DNA of 64,000 nt from Chryseobacterium joostei (GCF_003815775.1 NZ_CP033926.1:1674001-1738000), one strand, 5' to 3'; counted from the first letter of the stretch, positions 1 to 10,046 are shown. Program-made: numbers and translations. The notes: generated by a model not told the origin, from the sequence alone.

Positions 1-492
1 AGAACGAAACTGCTTGAAGATCTCAACAGGCAGATTGCACAGAATGAAAGACGACATCAGGAAAATGGTGCTAAAATAAAGGAATCCAAAAGCGGAATTG
101 AGGTTATTAGAAAGGAATACGACCAGTATTCCGGAAAGATTGATGAAGTCATCAAAAGCCTTACCTCAGATGGAAAGGTAGAAACTGCAAAGAAACGACA
201 CCAGGAAAATAAAAGATCATTTGCCCATATCATCAATCAGAATAAAAATATAGAATCTCTCTCTACTATATCCTCCAGTATTAGGCCTCAGGGAAGTTCT
301 ATGGAAACACGACCTTACGGAAAGGATGTTGCAGAATTCTACAGCTCTAGCAGAAATAACGGAAAGAAAGAATTCAGGCCGGATGGTTTTAAGATCGCTA
401 CAGTGATATTAGCACTGCTATTGGTTGGCGTTCTCATCCTATGTTGCATGTGGATGCCGAAAGAATATTCTGCAGTACTTACAATCCCTTAA
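1..492 (+). CDS. C-terminal part of a coiled-coil protein with one membrane segment (partial)
   Basis: The frame is open from the first base, so the gene starts upstream of the window and only the last 163 residues are present. The visible part is rich in Lys, Glu, Gln and Asn with heptad-like spacing for about 95 residues, which suggests a coiled coil. It ends in one hydrophobic helix (about residues 132-150) followed by a short tail. I do not recognise the family. The protein is probably anchored in the inner membrane by its C-terminus. The ATG at 301 is internal to this frame and is unlikely to be the true start. A strong hairpin terminator follows at 530-563. Confidence 0.7.
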   Translation, partial: RTKLLEDLNRQIAQNERRHQENGAKIKESKSGIEVIRKEYDQYSGKIDEVIKSLTSDGKVETAKKRHQENKRSFAHIINQNKNIESLSTISSSIRPQGSSMETRPYGKDVAEFYSSSRNNGKKEFRPDGFKIATVILALLLVGVLILCCMWMPKEYSAVLTIP

Positions 493-529
493 AATTTGCT
501 ATTTATTAAAAGTGTATATATTTTCTACA

Positions 530-563
530 AAAAGCTCCTCTCTGGCAACAAAGAGGAGCTTTT
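530..563. terminator. Bidirectional intrinsic terminator
   Basis: A perfect 12-bp stem (AAAAGCTCCTCT paired with AGAGGAGCTTTT) encloses a 10-base loop. A-run and T-run flanks let it work on both strands. It lies between the convergent genes ending at 492 (+) and 583 (-). Confidence 0.85.
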
Positions 564-582
564 ATGAGCTGTAGTCTTAGCT

Positions 583-1638
583 TTATTTTTGTGAATAATC
601 AGGGCTTTTATTTTTTAAAACAGCATATATTGCCTCTGAGATCTCAGGAAGTTTTCCACTGTAACTATTGCTTAATAAAATGATTGTTATCTTATTTTCA
701 ACATCCGAAAACAGAGTGGCTTCAAAGCTGCCTGCTCTTCCATCGTGGAAATGTTCTTTCAATTTTTTATCCTCAAATTTTGCATTACCCAACGCTGATT
801 GACTATCCGGAATACTAAAGCTTTGACCCAATTCATATATTGAATTTTGGTTGACCACTTTTTGGAAATGCAGACCATCTGCCCATTTCAATAAATCCAT
901 AGTGGTAGTATAAGTACCGCCGGTAATAGGTAATTCTTCTTTGTCCGTAACTAATTGATTATTAAATCCTTTTGCTATTTTTTTTTCATTTGCAATGGGC
1001 GTCATGATGGAAGCATTCATTTTCAAAGGCTGAAATATAAACTTTTTGATATAGGTTTTATAAGGCATACCTGTTACATGCTCAATAATAAACTGTCTCA
1101 AAAAAAGATTGTTAATGTTATAATCATACTCAGTGCCCGGAGTAAAAGATAACTGATTAGCCAACATTAGACCGTTGAAAATGTCTTTATCATTTTTAAC
1201 AGTCTTCCAGTTTACATTGGGGATTCCACTTGTATATTGCAATAGATCTTTAATGGTGACTTCATTGGCCCAATCAGGAAGTTCAGGAATAAACTTAGAA
1301 ACATGATCCGATAGCTTTAGTTTTCCCTGTTCTTCTAATTGAAGCAAGGCTACAGCACTAAACTCCTTAGTAATTGAACCTAAATGAAATCTATATTCAT
1401 CTGTTAATGTATTGGTCTTTGCAGCATCGGTAAATCCAAATGAAGCCTTATAAATGATCTTATTATTTTTGGAGACCAAAACATTCCCATTAAACACACC
1501 CTTTTCATGAGCAGATTTTATTATTTGATCTAATTGATTTACTTCTTGTTGAATATCCTTTTTCAGATTCTTAACTTTTTGACTAAAGCAAAATAGACTG
1601 AGGCATGAAAAACTTAAAATTAAAAAAGATCTGAACAT
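583..1638 (-). CDS. Secreted serine hydrolase, beta-lactamase / class C penicillin-binding family
   Basis: This 351-residue protein begins with a Sec signal peptide (about residues 1-19) and has the fold signature of the CubicO / AmpC-like serine hydrolases. The nucleophile motif S-I-T-K is at residues 88-91 and an H-D-G triad-like motif is at 298-300. The usual second motif Y-x-N aligns with Y173-N174-I175, so the Asn is replaced by Ile. The family includes D-aminopeptidases, esterases and penicillin-recognising enzymes, and the substrate cannot be read from the sequence. A near-perfect -7 element lies about 30 bases upstream (1670-1677). It is monocistronic and ends convergently at the 530-563 terminator. 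Confidence 0.85.
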   Translation of the reverse strand: MFRSFLILSFSCLSLFCFSQKVKNLKKDIQQEVNQLDQIIKSAHEKGVFNGNVLVSKNNKIIYKASFGFTDAAKTNTLTDEYRFHLGSITKEFSAVALLQLEEQGKLKLSDHVSKFIPELPDWANEVTIKDLLQYTSGIPNVNWKTVKNDKDIFNGLMLANQLSFTPGTEYDYNINNLFLRQFIIEHVTGMPYKTYIKKFIFQPLKMNASIMTPIANEKKIAKGFNNQLVTDKEELPITGGTYTTTMDLLKWADGLHFQKVVNQNSIYELGQSFSIPDSQSALGNAKFEDKKLKEHFHDGRAGSFEATLFSDVENKITIILLSNSYSGKLPEISEAIYAVLKNKSPDYSQK

Positions 1639-1669
1639 GTTTTTTTAGAATTTATTTTACTAGTTTCTC

Positions 1670-1677
1670 CAAATATA
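1670..1677 (-). promoter_or_regulatory. -7 promoter element of the serine hydrolase gene
   Basis: The minus strand reads TATATTTG, an exact match to the Bacteroidetes -7 consensus TAnnTTTG, 31 bases upstream of the ATG at 1638. I see no clear -33 TTG at the ideal spacing. Confidence 0.5.
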
Positions 1678-1745
1678 GTCTTTATTTCAATGCTTATGAA
1701 AGTGATGTCATAGAAAGCTTTCTTGCCTTTTTACACAATAACACC

Positions 1746-4700
1746 TTACTTCACAATCTTCACCCTTATTCCTGCAGAATGTGCACCCATTGCCGGAGCA
1801 TACATATTTTGGAAAGACGTGATTCCGTTTGAAAAATCACCAATGTTGTTCGCTTTCAATTCATATTCAAAAACATAGGTTCCTTTTGGCAATGAATTGA
1901 AAAAGAAATGAGTAGCAGTATCTTTGGTACTTTCGTAATATCCTGCTCCATTTTGCCATTTATAGGTAGAAAGAACATTAACAGGTTCAAAACCACTTGC
2001 CCTCATGTCTTTCAGGTGAATGTATTCCATATCACGATCGGTACGAATAACCAGCCTTACCATCACCAGATCACCCAGCCTAATAGGATTTTCTGCACTT
2101 ATTTCTTTAAGTGTACTTTCATTGCCATTGAATGTTTTCAGGAAAAGCTTCTTTTCAATGGAAACATTGGAAGAATTGTGCGCCATTACCTTATCCATAT
2201 TTTCATAATACAAACGGTACATTCCGCCCCATGCCACTCCCGGACTGCTTTTTTGAATCTCCAGCTTTGCTTTTGCAGGGGTAATATCTTTCCAGTAATA
2301 GGATTTTTTGAAGAATCCAGCCTCTGAAGTGTTTGAAAGATCATTGGTCGGTAAAATGGTCTCACTTCCCAACTTCATGGTAATGCCTTTTTCTGCATCC
2401 TGCCACGATTTTCCGTAGTTTAGTAAAGCATAAACAGCTTCTGTAGTGGACTTTGTTGTCCCCCAGCCCTCTGTTTGCTTGTTTTTTAAAAGCCACACCT
2501 TCATTTCCTCAACACTATTCAAGTCTTCAGGCGTTATTTCCGAAAAGGCTTCTATCAGCATTGCCTGTGTTTCTATAGGTGCCTGATACCAGTACCAACC
2601 GGAGTTATTATCCTCCCAATACATTCCGTTTTCCTCGGAGGTTTTTGCTTTCTTCTTCAGATCAGCCACACATTTTTTGGCTAAATCGCGATAGCCATAC
2701 CGTTGTAATAGTGTAGTAATCATGGCCTGATGATAAAGACTATATTCCTCAAAATCTTTCACATAAGTATTCGCCAAAGTATTGAGTACTTTTTTCAATT
2801 CAGACGGAATTTCCTTTTGGGTCCAATAACTTCTGTAATAGAAATAAGAGGTATAGTCGTTTAAATCAAGCTCTTCGTTTGCTTTTTGTCCTTTAATTAA
2901 CTGGGCATCATATTCCTTATCCAGATAATCTATGCTGTTTTTGATAACACGGTTGATTTCATTGGTAAAATATTCTCCGGATTGGCCTTTCAGCATTTTA
3001 TTAAGCTTTCCGAATCCGGCAAGTATATGTCCGGAGATGGTTTTATCCTTTCCTCCTCCCGGAAACCATGAAAAACTTCCGTCAGGATTTTGTCGGTCAA
3101 CAAGATCACGTTGTGCCTTTTTAAGATCACGCTGCATTTTGTTCAGATTAAAGAAGAGAGCAAGCTGCTCCATCTGTTCCTTTTGATCCTTAATTCTGCT
3201 CAGCCAAGGGGTTTCCCCGATAAGGATTGTTTTCAGGTTTTCATTGGCTTCTAAAGGATTGGATGGTGTTTCCTTGGCATTCCATTCATCAAATATTTTC
3301 TTGATTTTTGGAGAAGAATTCATGATATAGGTTGAAAGCATATTTCCGTATAATCTGCTGAAAAGCTGTTCTGAACATTCGTATGGAAACGTTCTCAGAT
3401 AAGGAATAGACATCACTGCAAACCATAATGGATTGGAGGTAAGCTCTACACTCAGGTTGAAATTGGCAACTGAAGAAGATGTATTATTCAGTAAGCCATT
3501 CATTGTATAGCTTTTGTTCTGGCCTTCCTTGATGGAAATCGGAATGGTTTCCGTTACCAGCATTCTGTCGGAAAGGATAGGAAGAACATTCTCTTCTCCA
3601 TCAGAATAATTATTTGTTTTTGCTAAGATTTTATAGCCAACATAATCTACGGCATATGGAATTTTAATATCCCAGCTTACCTGTGTTGATCTTTTGGAAG
3701 CCACACTTATTTTTTTCAGAGAATTAGTATTTAAAAATGCTGAATCTAAAGGTTTTGAGGTTTCCGGATCGAAAAGGTAAAGTATGAGATCTCCTTTCAA
3801 ATCCTTATCTGACAGGTTATCAATTTTTGCTGAAATCTGAACCTCGTCCCCTTGTCTCAGGAATCTTGGCGGGTTCGGGGTTACCATCAGTTCCTTTTGG
3901 GTTTTGGTCAAAAATTCTGCTGAACCTGTTTTCAGATCCTTGGTATGGGCAAATAAGATAAGTTTCCACTGGGTAAGTGCTTCGGGAGAGGTAAATTCCA
4001 GCTTTACATTTCCTTCTGAATCTGTGTAAAGATTGGGTAAGAAAAATGCAGTTTCATCCAGATTGGTCCTTGCCTTTACATTGTTAAGCAATTCCTCTTT
4101 CATTGCTTTTTTCGATGTTACTATAAAAACTTCTCTTGAAGCGGTATCTCCGTATAAAGCTACCGCTTCAGTAGGGCTAAGTTTTTTGATGTCTGCTATT
4201 TCGTCTTCAGGAAGATTTTTATCCATCAATTTTCCGTCAACAACATACATTGGATTAAGTTTCTTTCTTTTATAGGTCTGTAACGTTGGCTCATCGGCTA
4301 CCCTGCTCATCACTTCCATGGCTGAAACCTTAGAATAGGTCCTGTCAAAAATCATTATAGCGGTATACTGGAAATAAGGGAGCTGCGGTATAGGATATTG
4401 CTCTGATTTTATAGAATATCGGCTACGGCCAGTGCTAAAACCCGTTGACTCAAAAGAAACCAGTTCATTAAAGAAATTATCTCTTCCCCAGCTATAATAA
4501 TCATAATCTGTGTAGTAATTATTGGAATAAGGCACATAGTGACTGAAACTATACTCATTTTTTGCAAACTGATCCAGCGATGCATCGTACATGGAAGCTA
4601 AAACCTCAGCATTGATTTTCTCTTTATCTTTTCCTTTGATGGTGAGAATCCACTTTTCAGGAACGCCTGGTTGAATTTTATCCCGGAACACCTGAGTGGT

Positions 4701-7700
4701 AATCTCCAGATTCCTGTTAACCTTTTCCTTAATATCAAACTTGATGGTTCCTTTCGCATAATCGTTATCATGAACAAAATCGTAATCCAGATAAAGCATT
4801 CTTTTCAGATCAGTATCAGTAACAATAAAGGAAATATCGGCACTTCCATTTTTCATGCTAATCTGTTGATAGTCTTCTTTTTTGTTATTTCGGGTAAACC
4901 TATAATTCACAGAACCTTCTTCAAAATCAGAATAGAAAGTTACCGTAGCTTTTTCGCCGACTTTGTAAGATTCTTTATCTGTACGAACTCCGAAATAAGC
5001 AGGCTTTCCATTTCTAAAATTTACGTTATCAAGGACTTCAATCACTTTAAAGGTCTTGATGGTATCATGATCTACTATAGATTCTGCTTCCACAAGATAT
5101 TTTCCCGGCTCAGGATTTTTATTCAGTGTAATATTTTCAGTTTCTGAAGTATTGAATTGTTTTGAAAAAACAGTTTTACCTTTTTGAGGTTTAGCGTTTT
5201 GATTATAGCTGATGTAGGGAAAGTAAATGTCAAAAAGTTCCTTATTATAGTACGAGTAAGATAAAGGCTTTGCAGGAATATCTTCAGCTCTATATCCATT
5301 ATCTGAGTTTTTTCTAATGAACTTGGGAAGAAGAATCTTGTTTTCTTCGTCCAGTTTACTAATGGTAAGATTTACTTTAGCTGTTATTTTCTGATCATTG
5401 AGATTATTCACCGATATTTTCAGGGATTCCCATTCATTCTGAAGCATCTGTTCTGAGCTTTCAATATTGATTTTAGCCTTTACATCACCGATATTAATGA
5501 CGGCTTGGCTGCTTTGGGATTCACCGTTAACATCGGTTACATAAAATGAAACGGAATAACGGTAGTTAGTTTTGTTTTTATCAGACTTTTCCTCTGCTTC
5601 TGCATTAAATGAAATATTGAAATTCCCATTACCATCTGTGGTGGTCTCGCCATGGGCAATATCAGTTTCTTTTTCCTTGTAATTTGGATAGTAATAACTG
5701 TCAAAATAGCTTCTCCAGAAATAAACTCTTTGTCTCTTAACTTCATATTTTACGGTGGCTCCGGAAATATCTGCTCCTGAAAAAGCCTCAGCCTTTCCAC
5801 TCACCTTTACGTTCTCTCCAAGTTTATAAGCCTCATTTACCGGATTGATAGCTACACGAAACTTTGGTCTTTTGTATTCTTCCACCTTGAAATACTTGCT
5901 CTCATTAGCATAAGAATGCTCCTTTTGTCCTGGAATTTCTCCAAGATCAGCTTCCATGATGATAGAATAATTCCCCGTAGTTCCGGAAGACGGAAGGGTG
6001 AATGCTCCTGTAATACTTCCGAATTCGTTTGTTACAGCTTCAGCCTTGGACACTTCCTCATAGTTTGAGTTCATAATCCTCACCATTACTTTTTGCTTGG
6101 GAAGAATCATGGTTTTGTCATAGTATTCCTGCTTCAAAATTCCCTTGTAAAACATCTTTTGGCCAGGACGATAGATAGCACGGTCTGTAAAAATGATAAA
6201 GCCTTTATTTACAGGCTCCCGAAATTGCTCTTCACTCTCTTTTATATCCTTGATCTCATCATAATTTTTGTCAATGATAAAATATTTTTTCAGGTGAGGA
6301 AAGTAGATAATGCTGCCATAATACTTTCTCTCCTTTGACTTGGGCAAAGAAAACATTCCAAGCTGATCTGTGCTGCCTTTCCCGGTTTTGATCAGCTTAT
6401 TATCCTTTCTGTTATTGAATTTATGTTCATATTCATTGGTATTCTGATACATGATATACTCTGCGTTGTCAATACTTTTTCCGGTCTTGGTATTCATGGC
6501 CTGAAAGGTTACTTTTGTATCATCTTCAAATCTTTTCACATAAAATAAATCTGAAACTACAATTCTTTCGGTTCTTCTCGCCTCTTTCGACAGCGTAGTC
6601 ATATCATACATTCCTTCTTCCAGAGGCGGAATAGCAAGCAGGGTTTTATGCAGTTTGTAATCGTTAAACTTTTTCAGTGGAAATGTCTCGGAACGGAAAT
6701 TCTGATCTGCAAACTGAGGATTTATAAAATAAACATATTTTTCACTCACCGAATATTTGTTCCAAATAGGTTCTTTATCAAAATCTATCTTCCCTGATAT
6801 TTTATTCAACTCTATTTTTACTTCGTCTGTATTTTTATAAAGGGTTTCTAATGAAATGTACTCCCCCGGCAGATTTCTCTTAGGTATTTCGATCCCCATT
6901 TCTGAACTTTCAAGACCATTAATCAGTCTTTTACAATGGTTACTCCAATCTGAGGATGGGATACGATCAATTGCTTTTTGGCAAAGTTGATGAGCATTCA
7001 GAAAATTGTTTTCAGAAATTTCCTGTTTTGCCAGATTGGCTGCCTGAAACAGAAGATATGCGGAAAACGGTTCCTTAGGATAAGAATCGGCCAACGCTTC
7101 CAACTGCTGTAACTGCTTCTTCACATCACCTTCTATTTCGGTACTTTTAAGATAAAGCAATGCTGTTTTATCATCATCATTGGCATGAAACTGATATAAA
7201 TTGTTCTTAATTTCTGCTATTTTTTTCTTTGCAGAATTATCATAATCAAATGGCAGCCCTTCCAGAAACTTTAAATAATCTGTTGCAACAAGGTCATATA
7301 ATGTGGGCCTATATTTTGTGAATTCCAATTGATCTATCAATCGATTACAGAGTTGTGTTTTTTCCTGCTGCAGTATTGGTCCGTTGGAAAGTGACTGGCT
7401 GTACAGTTGGTCTGCTTCCCTGTAAAAGTCATTCACTGCCCATGTTTTATAGTCTTCGGGAAGCTCACTAAGAGGCGTAATGTCTTTTTTCTTTGCTCTG
7501 TTGGTATATCTTCCGATATAGGAAACATATTTGTTCGCCAGATAGTATTGATAAAGAGCCTTACGCAATCCTTTTGATTCATTTACTTTTTTTCGGAGAA
7601 TCAGGATCTGATCGTTATCCGGTCTTATATTCTCATCATCGGAATCATAATAAGCATTTACTACTTCAAGAACCTCTTTCTGAATAGAATCCCTTGAAGA

Positions 7701-7844
7701 CATTTTAGGGGCTGACCGATTTATTTTTTGCTTTGACATTCTGGTTTTTAAAGGCTTCGTCTCTTTATGCACCGGAATCTGTGAAAGTATAGGGACTGAA
7801 ACCAATAATGATAACGTGAGCAATATTTTGAATGAAAATTTCAT
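1746..7844 (-). CDS. Alpha-2-macroglobulin family protein with thioester motif
   Basis: This very large secreted protein (2032 residues) has a Sec signal peptide and no lipobox. Residues about 60-310 look like a helical repeat region. They are followed by many beta-sandwich (MG) segments, including an MG2-type stretch with a Y-R-P-G-Q motif near residue 558. The thioester signature C-S-E-Q is intact at Cys1490-Gln1493, followed by an alpha-alpha-toroid-like helical domain. In bacteria such proteins are thought to trap attacking proteases covalently at the cell envelope. Near residues 1190-1250 there is an insert resembling a TonB plug segment (M-Y-V-V-D-G ... A-L-Y-G ... V-F-I-V-T-S-K-K). It is the last gene of a probable three-gene unit, 25 bases after its neighbour. 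No PBP1C gene, the classical partner, is nearby. Confidence 0.93.
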   Translation of the reverse strand: MKFSFKILLTLSLLVSVPILSQIPVHKETKPLKTRMSKQKINRSAPKMSSRDSIQKEVLEVVNAYYDSDDENIRPDNDQILILRKKVNESKGLRKALYQYYLANKYVSYIGRYTNRAKKKDITPLSELPEDYKTWAVNDFYREADQLYSQSLSNGPILQQEKTQLCNRLIDQLEFTKYRPTLYDLVATDYLKFLEGLPFDYDNSAKKKIAEIKNNLYQFHANDDDKTALLYLKSTEIEGDVKKQLQQLEALADSYPKEPFSAYLLFQAANLAKQEISENNFLNAHQLCQKAIDRIPSSDWSNHCKRLINGLESSEMGIEIPKRNLPGEYISLETLYKNTDEVKIELNKISGKIDFDKEPIWNKYSVSEKYVYFINPQFADQNFRSETFPLKKFNDYKLHKTLLAIPPLEEGMYDMTTLSKEARRTERIVVSDLFYVKRFEDDTKVTFQAMNTKTGKSIDNAEYIMYQNTNEYEHKFNNRKDNKLIKTGKGSTDQLGMFSLPKSKERKYYGSIIYFPHLKKYFIIDKNYDEIKDIKESEEQFREPVNKGFIIFTDRAIYRPGQKMFYKGILKQEYYDKTMILPKQKVMVRIMNSNYEEVSKAEAVTNEFGSITGAFTLPSSGTTGNYSIIMEADLGEIPGQKEHSYANESKYFKVEEYKRPKFRVAINPVNEAYKLGENVKVSGKAEAFSGADISGATVKYEVKRQRVYFWRSYFDSYYYPNYKEKETDIAHGETTTDGNGNFNISFNAEAEEKSDKNKTNYRYSVSFYVTDVNGESQSSQAVINIGDVKAKINIESSEQMLQNEWESLKISVNNLNDQKITAKVNLTISKLDEENKILLPKFIRKNSDNGYRAEDIPAKPLSYSYYNKELFDIYFPYISYNQNAKPQKGKTVFSKQFNTSETENITLNKNPEPGKYLVEAESIVDHDTIKTFKVIEVLDNVNFRNGKPAYFGVRTDKESYKVGEKATVTFYSDFEEGSVNYRFTRNNKKEDYQQISMKNGSADISFIVTDTDLKRMLYLDYDFVHDNDYAKGTIKFDIKEKVNRNLEITTQVFRDKIQPGVPEKWILTIKGKDKEKINAEVLASMYDASLDQFAKNEYSFSHYVPYSNNYYTDYDYYSWGRDNFFNELVSFESTGFSTGRSRYSIKSEQYPIPQLPYFQYTAIMIFDRTYSKVSAMEVMSRVADEPTLQTYKRKKLNPMYVVDGKLMDKNLPEDEIADIKKLSPTEAVALYGDTASREVFIVTSKKAMKEELLNNVKARTNLDETAFFLPNLYTDSEGNVKLEFTSPEALTQWKLILFAHTKDLKTGSAEFLTKTQKELMVTPNPPRFLRQGDEVQISAKIDNLSDKDLKGDLILYLFDPETSKPLDSAFLNTNSLKKISVASKRSTQVSWDIKIPYAVDYVGYKILAKTNNYSDGEENVLPILSDRMLVTETIPISIKEGQNKSYTMNGLLNNTSSSVANFNLSVELTSNPLWFAVMSIPYLRTFPYECSEQLFSRLYGNMLSTYIMNSSPKIKKIFDEWNAKETPSNPLEANENLKTILIGETPWLSRIKDQKEQMEQLALFFNLNKMQRDLKKAQRDLVDRQNPDGSFSWFPGGGKDKTISGHILAGFGKLNKMLKGQSGEYFTNEINRVIKNSIDYLDKEYDAQLIKGQKANEELDLNDYTSYFYYRSYWTQKEIPSELKKVLNTLANTYVKDFEEYSLYHQAMITTLLQRYGYRDLAKKCVADLKKKAKTSEENGMYWEDNNSGWYWYQAPIETQAMLIEAFSEITPEDLNSVEEMKVWLLKNKQTEGWGTTKSTTEAVYALLNYGKSWQDAEKGITMKLGSETILPTNDLSNTSEAGFFKKSYYWKDITPAKAKLEIQKSSPGVAWGGMYRLYYENMDKVMAHNSSNVSIEKKLFLKTFNGNESTLKEISAENPIRLGDLVMVRLVIRTDRDMEYIHLKDMRASGFEPVNVLSTYKWQNGAGYYESTKDTATHFFFNSLPKGTYVFEYELKANNIGDFSNGITSFQNMYAPAMGAHSAGIRVKIVK

Positions 7845-7869
7845 GATAATTAAGTTTTAAAATAGGACG

Positions 7870-9207
7870 TTATTCCTGAACAAAGTTTGGAATTTCAATC
7901 AGATCGCCGGATTTTTTCGGAATGAAATATCCCCCGTTTCTCCGAAGAATCATATATTTTCCGGGAACCAGGCTGATGTAGATTAATGCAGATTCCTTGT
8001 CGTTAATTTCTGTTTTTTCTGAGGATGAATACCTTATCATTTTTCCCATAAAATCAGGGGATGAAAAATACAATTGCTCTGAAACCGGCTTATTTTTAAG
8101 ATATAAATTGTTCCATTTTCTTTTGGAAAACCTCTGAAAGATCCTTTCTTTGGATAAGGCCTCGATCTCTGAAACCGGAATAAAAGTAGCTTCCAAATCT
8201 TTATATGCATCTAGCGGTTCCCAGACTTTGTTGTGAGAATAATCTCGCTTCAATCTCATAAATGGTGTCCCTTTCTCCTGAAAAAAACGATAGCTTATTT
8301 CTCTGTATAAATCATCTGTTGGATGTTTTTCCAGAAAATGAACCGTCCCGCGATAAAGAATCATAAAATGTACATTCTCCATATTTACCTCGGAAAACGT
8401 AAAGCTTTTGTATTCCATATAAGGAGGTGGTTGGGAAATGGCACTCTTTTGTGTCCGGTAATAGAAATATTTCCCGTTTTTCATTTCTTCTTCAGGATAA
8501 AAATAAGAGGTACTATCCAACTGCTGAATAAGATTGCCATCTTCATCAAAATTCTTTTCCAAAATAAGATTGTCATTTTGGTATGAGTATTCTACAGCCG
8601 TCTTCAGACTTTTCTTCCAGTAATATAAACGTTTGTATTCTCTTATCTTCTCTTCTTTTTCAGGAAGACTTACCCGTTCCTCAGATTTATCTTTCTTGTT
8701 GTATTTGTAATATTCATTTTTGGAATAGCTATGGCCTTCGGTTCCTGATTCAAGATATCCATTTTTATAAATGGCTTCTCCCAAAATGCTTCCATCGGGT
8801 TTATACTCAATGGTTTTTCCGGATTTCAGGCTGTCGCCATATTCCACGGTTTTCCAGATTTTACCATCATCAAAATAGTAGGTAAGTTTTTTCTGTTTGG
8901 TTTTATTGAGATAGGATTGTCCGGATCTGTCTTCTTCATCGGAATCAAACCAAAAGACTTCTCCAATTCTGTTTTTTTCATCTCCATCGGCAAAATATCC
9001 CTGCATCTGAAGTACATTTCCTTTCATGTAATAGTCCCTAAGCAATTCTATATTTCCAGATTTTGGAAAAGGAAGCGGACGGTAATATATGGCAGTGGAT
9101 TTTTTGGTCTCTTTCCAGTTAGAATCAAAATAAATAGTTTTTGCCTGTGCAGAAAAATGAACAGGAATATAAAATATCCAGAAAAGTAAACAGTACTTTT
9201 TCATCAT
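7870..9207 (-). CDS. Secreted protein with MORN-like / YwqK-like repeats
   Basis: This 445-residue protein has a signal peptide (about residues 1-20, ending ...HFSAQ). Residues about 30-230 contain repeated short beta-hairpin units of the type Y-x-x-D-G-K-x-W-K-x-x-x-Y and Y-K-P-D-G-S, as in MORN-variant or toxin_YwqK repeats of Bacteroidetes. The C-terminal 200 residues have no recognisable domain. Its position 25 bases before the macroglobulin gene and 38 bases after the 9246-10046 gene suggests one transcript. A role at the cell surface or in the periplasm alongside the macroglobulin is inference from context only. Confidence 0.75.
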   Translation of the reverse strand: MMKKYCLLFWIFYIPVHFSAQAKTIYFDSNWKETKKSTAIYYRPLPFPKSGNIELLRDYYMKGNVLQMQGYFADGDEKNRIGEVFWFDSDEEDRSGQSYLNKTKQKKLTYYFDDGKIWKTVEYGDSLKSGKTIEYKPDGSILGEAIYKNGYLESGTEGHSYSKNEYYKYNKKDKSEERVSLPEKEEKIREYKRLYYWKKSLKTAVEYSYQNDNLILEKNFDEDGNLIQQLDSTSYFYPEEEMKNGKYFYYRTQKSAISQPPPYMEYKSFTFSEVNMENVHFMILYRGTVHFLEKHPTDDLYREISYRFFQEKGTPFMRLKRDYSHNKVWEPLDAYKDLEATFIPVSEIEALSKERIFQRFSKRKWNNLYLKNKPVSEQLYFSSPDFMGKMIRYSSSEKTEINDKESALIYISLVPGKYMILRRNGGYFIPKKSGDLIEIPNFVQE

Positions 9208-9245
9208 GTGTTTATTTTTTTTTATTTTAAAATACCAAATAAAAT

Positions 9246-10046
9246 CTAGAGATTCAATGATTTATAGAATTCTGTTTTCATAATATTTTTCGAAAAATAC
9301 TCTTTATTTAAAGGTAGTGCATTCCAAAAAAGAATTTTCTTTCCTCTGAAAGTAAACTTCAGGAAATAATCAGGACGTACCACAAAGGTTTTCAATGCTT
9401 TATCAATATCTTTCTTCAGTTTCTTTTTATTATCATTCTCTGCCATGGCAATGATCCCCTTTTCACCTAATGCATAATTCCACTGGGAATTGATCAAGGC
9501 CAAAAGATAGCCATAAGCCTCGTCTTTCCGTCCCAGATTTTGATATACTTTTACCAGATCATATTCAATTCTGTGAGAATCTTTTTCTACAGTGGTTCCG
9601 CTCACACTGAATAGCTGATGTTCCACAAGTGCCTTGAGAAAATACTTTTCTGCCTGTTCATAGTCCTTTTTCCCAAGAAATACATCTGCCAGAGAATGGG
9701 ATGCAGTATGGTTGATGTTCACAATTTCCTCATCATAATTATCTTTATATTTTTTATCTATCTTCAGGTCTGTAAAATAGCGAAGTTCCTCAATATAGTT
9801 GGCAATATTGGTTCTTTCCAGTTTATCCTTGAGGTGAGATGTATATTGTATGAAGGTGGCGTCAGACTTGTAAGGTTCCTCTTTTATCAGATATTTTAGG
9901 CCTGTCCGAAGATCATCTACTCTATAATTATGGTACAACGGATTGGCAAGTGCAACGCTGTCCATTCTCTTTCTAGTATTATCAGCCTGTGAAAATACAG
10001 TTTGTACAGTACATGTAAAAAGGATCCAGCCTAGTATGGTTTTCAT
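9246..10046 (-). CDS. Secreted hypothetical protein with TPR-like helices
   Basis: With the start at 10046 the product is 266 residues and begins with a clean signal peptide (M-K-T-I-L-G-W ... ending V-F-S-Q). The open frame continues upstream to 10343, but that extension would place 99 unusual residues in front of the signal peptide, so I reject it. The middle (about residues 90-190) has TPR-like features such as D-Y-E-Q-A-E-K-Y-F-L-K-A-L. The family is not recognised. It is the first gene of a likely operon with the MORN-like protein and the macroglobulin. Confidence 0.65.
   Translation of the reverse strand: MKTILGWILFTCTVQTVFSQADNTRKRMDSVALANPLYHNYRVDDLRTGLKYLIKEEPYKSDATFIQYTSHLKDKLERTNIANYIEELRYFTDLKIDKKYKDNYDEEIVNINHTASHSLADVFLGKKDYEQAEKYFLKALVEHQLFSVSGTTVEKDSHRIEYDLVKVYQNLGRKDEAYGYLLALINSQWNYALGEKGIIAMAENDNKKKLKKDIDKALKTFVVRPDYFLKFTFRGKKILFWNALPLNKEYFSKNIMKTEFYKSLNL

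Noticed and set aside
1908..2327. 139-codon open frame on the plus strand inside the macroglobulin gene
   Set aside because: It lies wholly antisense to a well-supported gene and has a shadow-like composition (runs of Phe, Ile and His) with no known motif.
4671..5147. 158-codon open frame on the plus strand inside the macroglobulin gene
   Set aside because: It is antisense to a real coding region, with no domain signature and no signal of its own.
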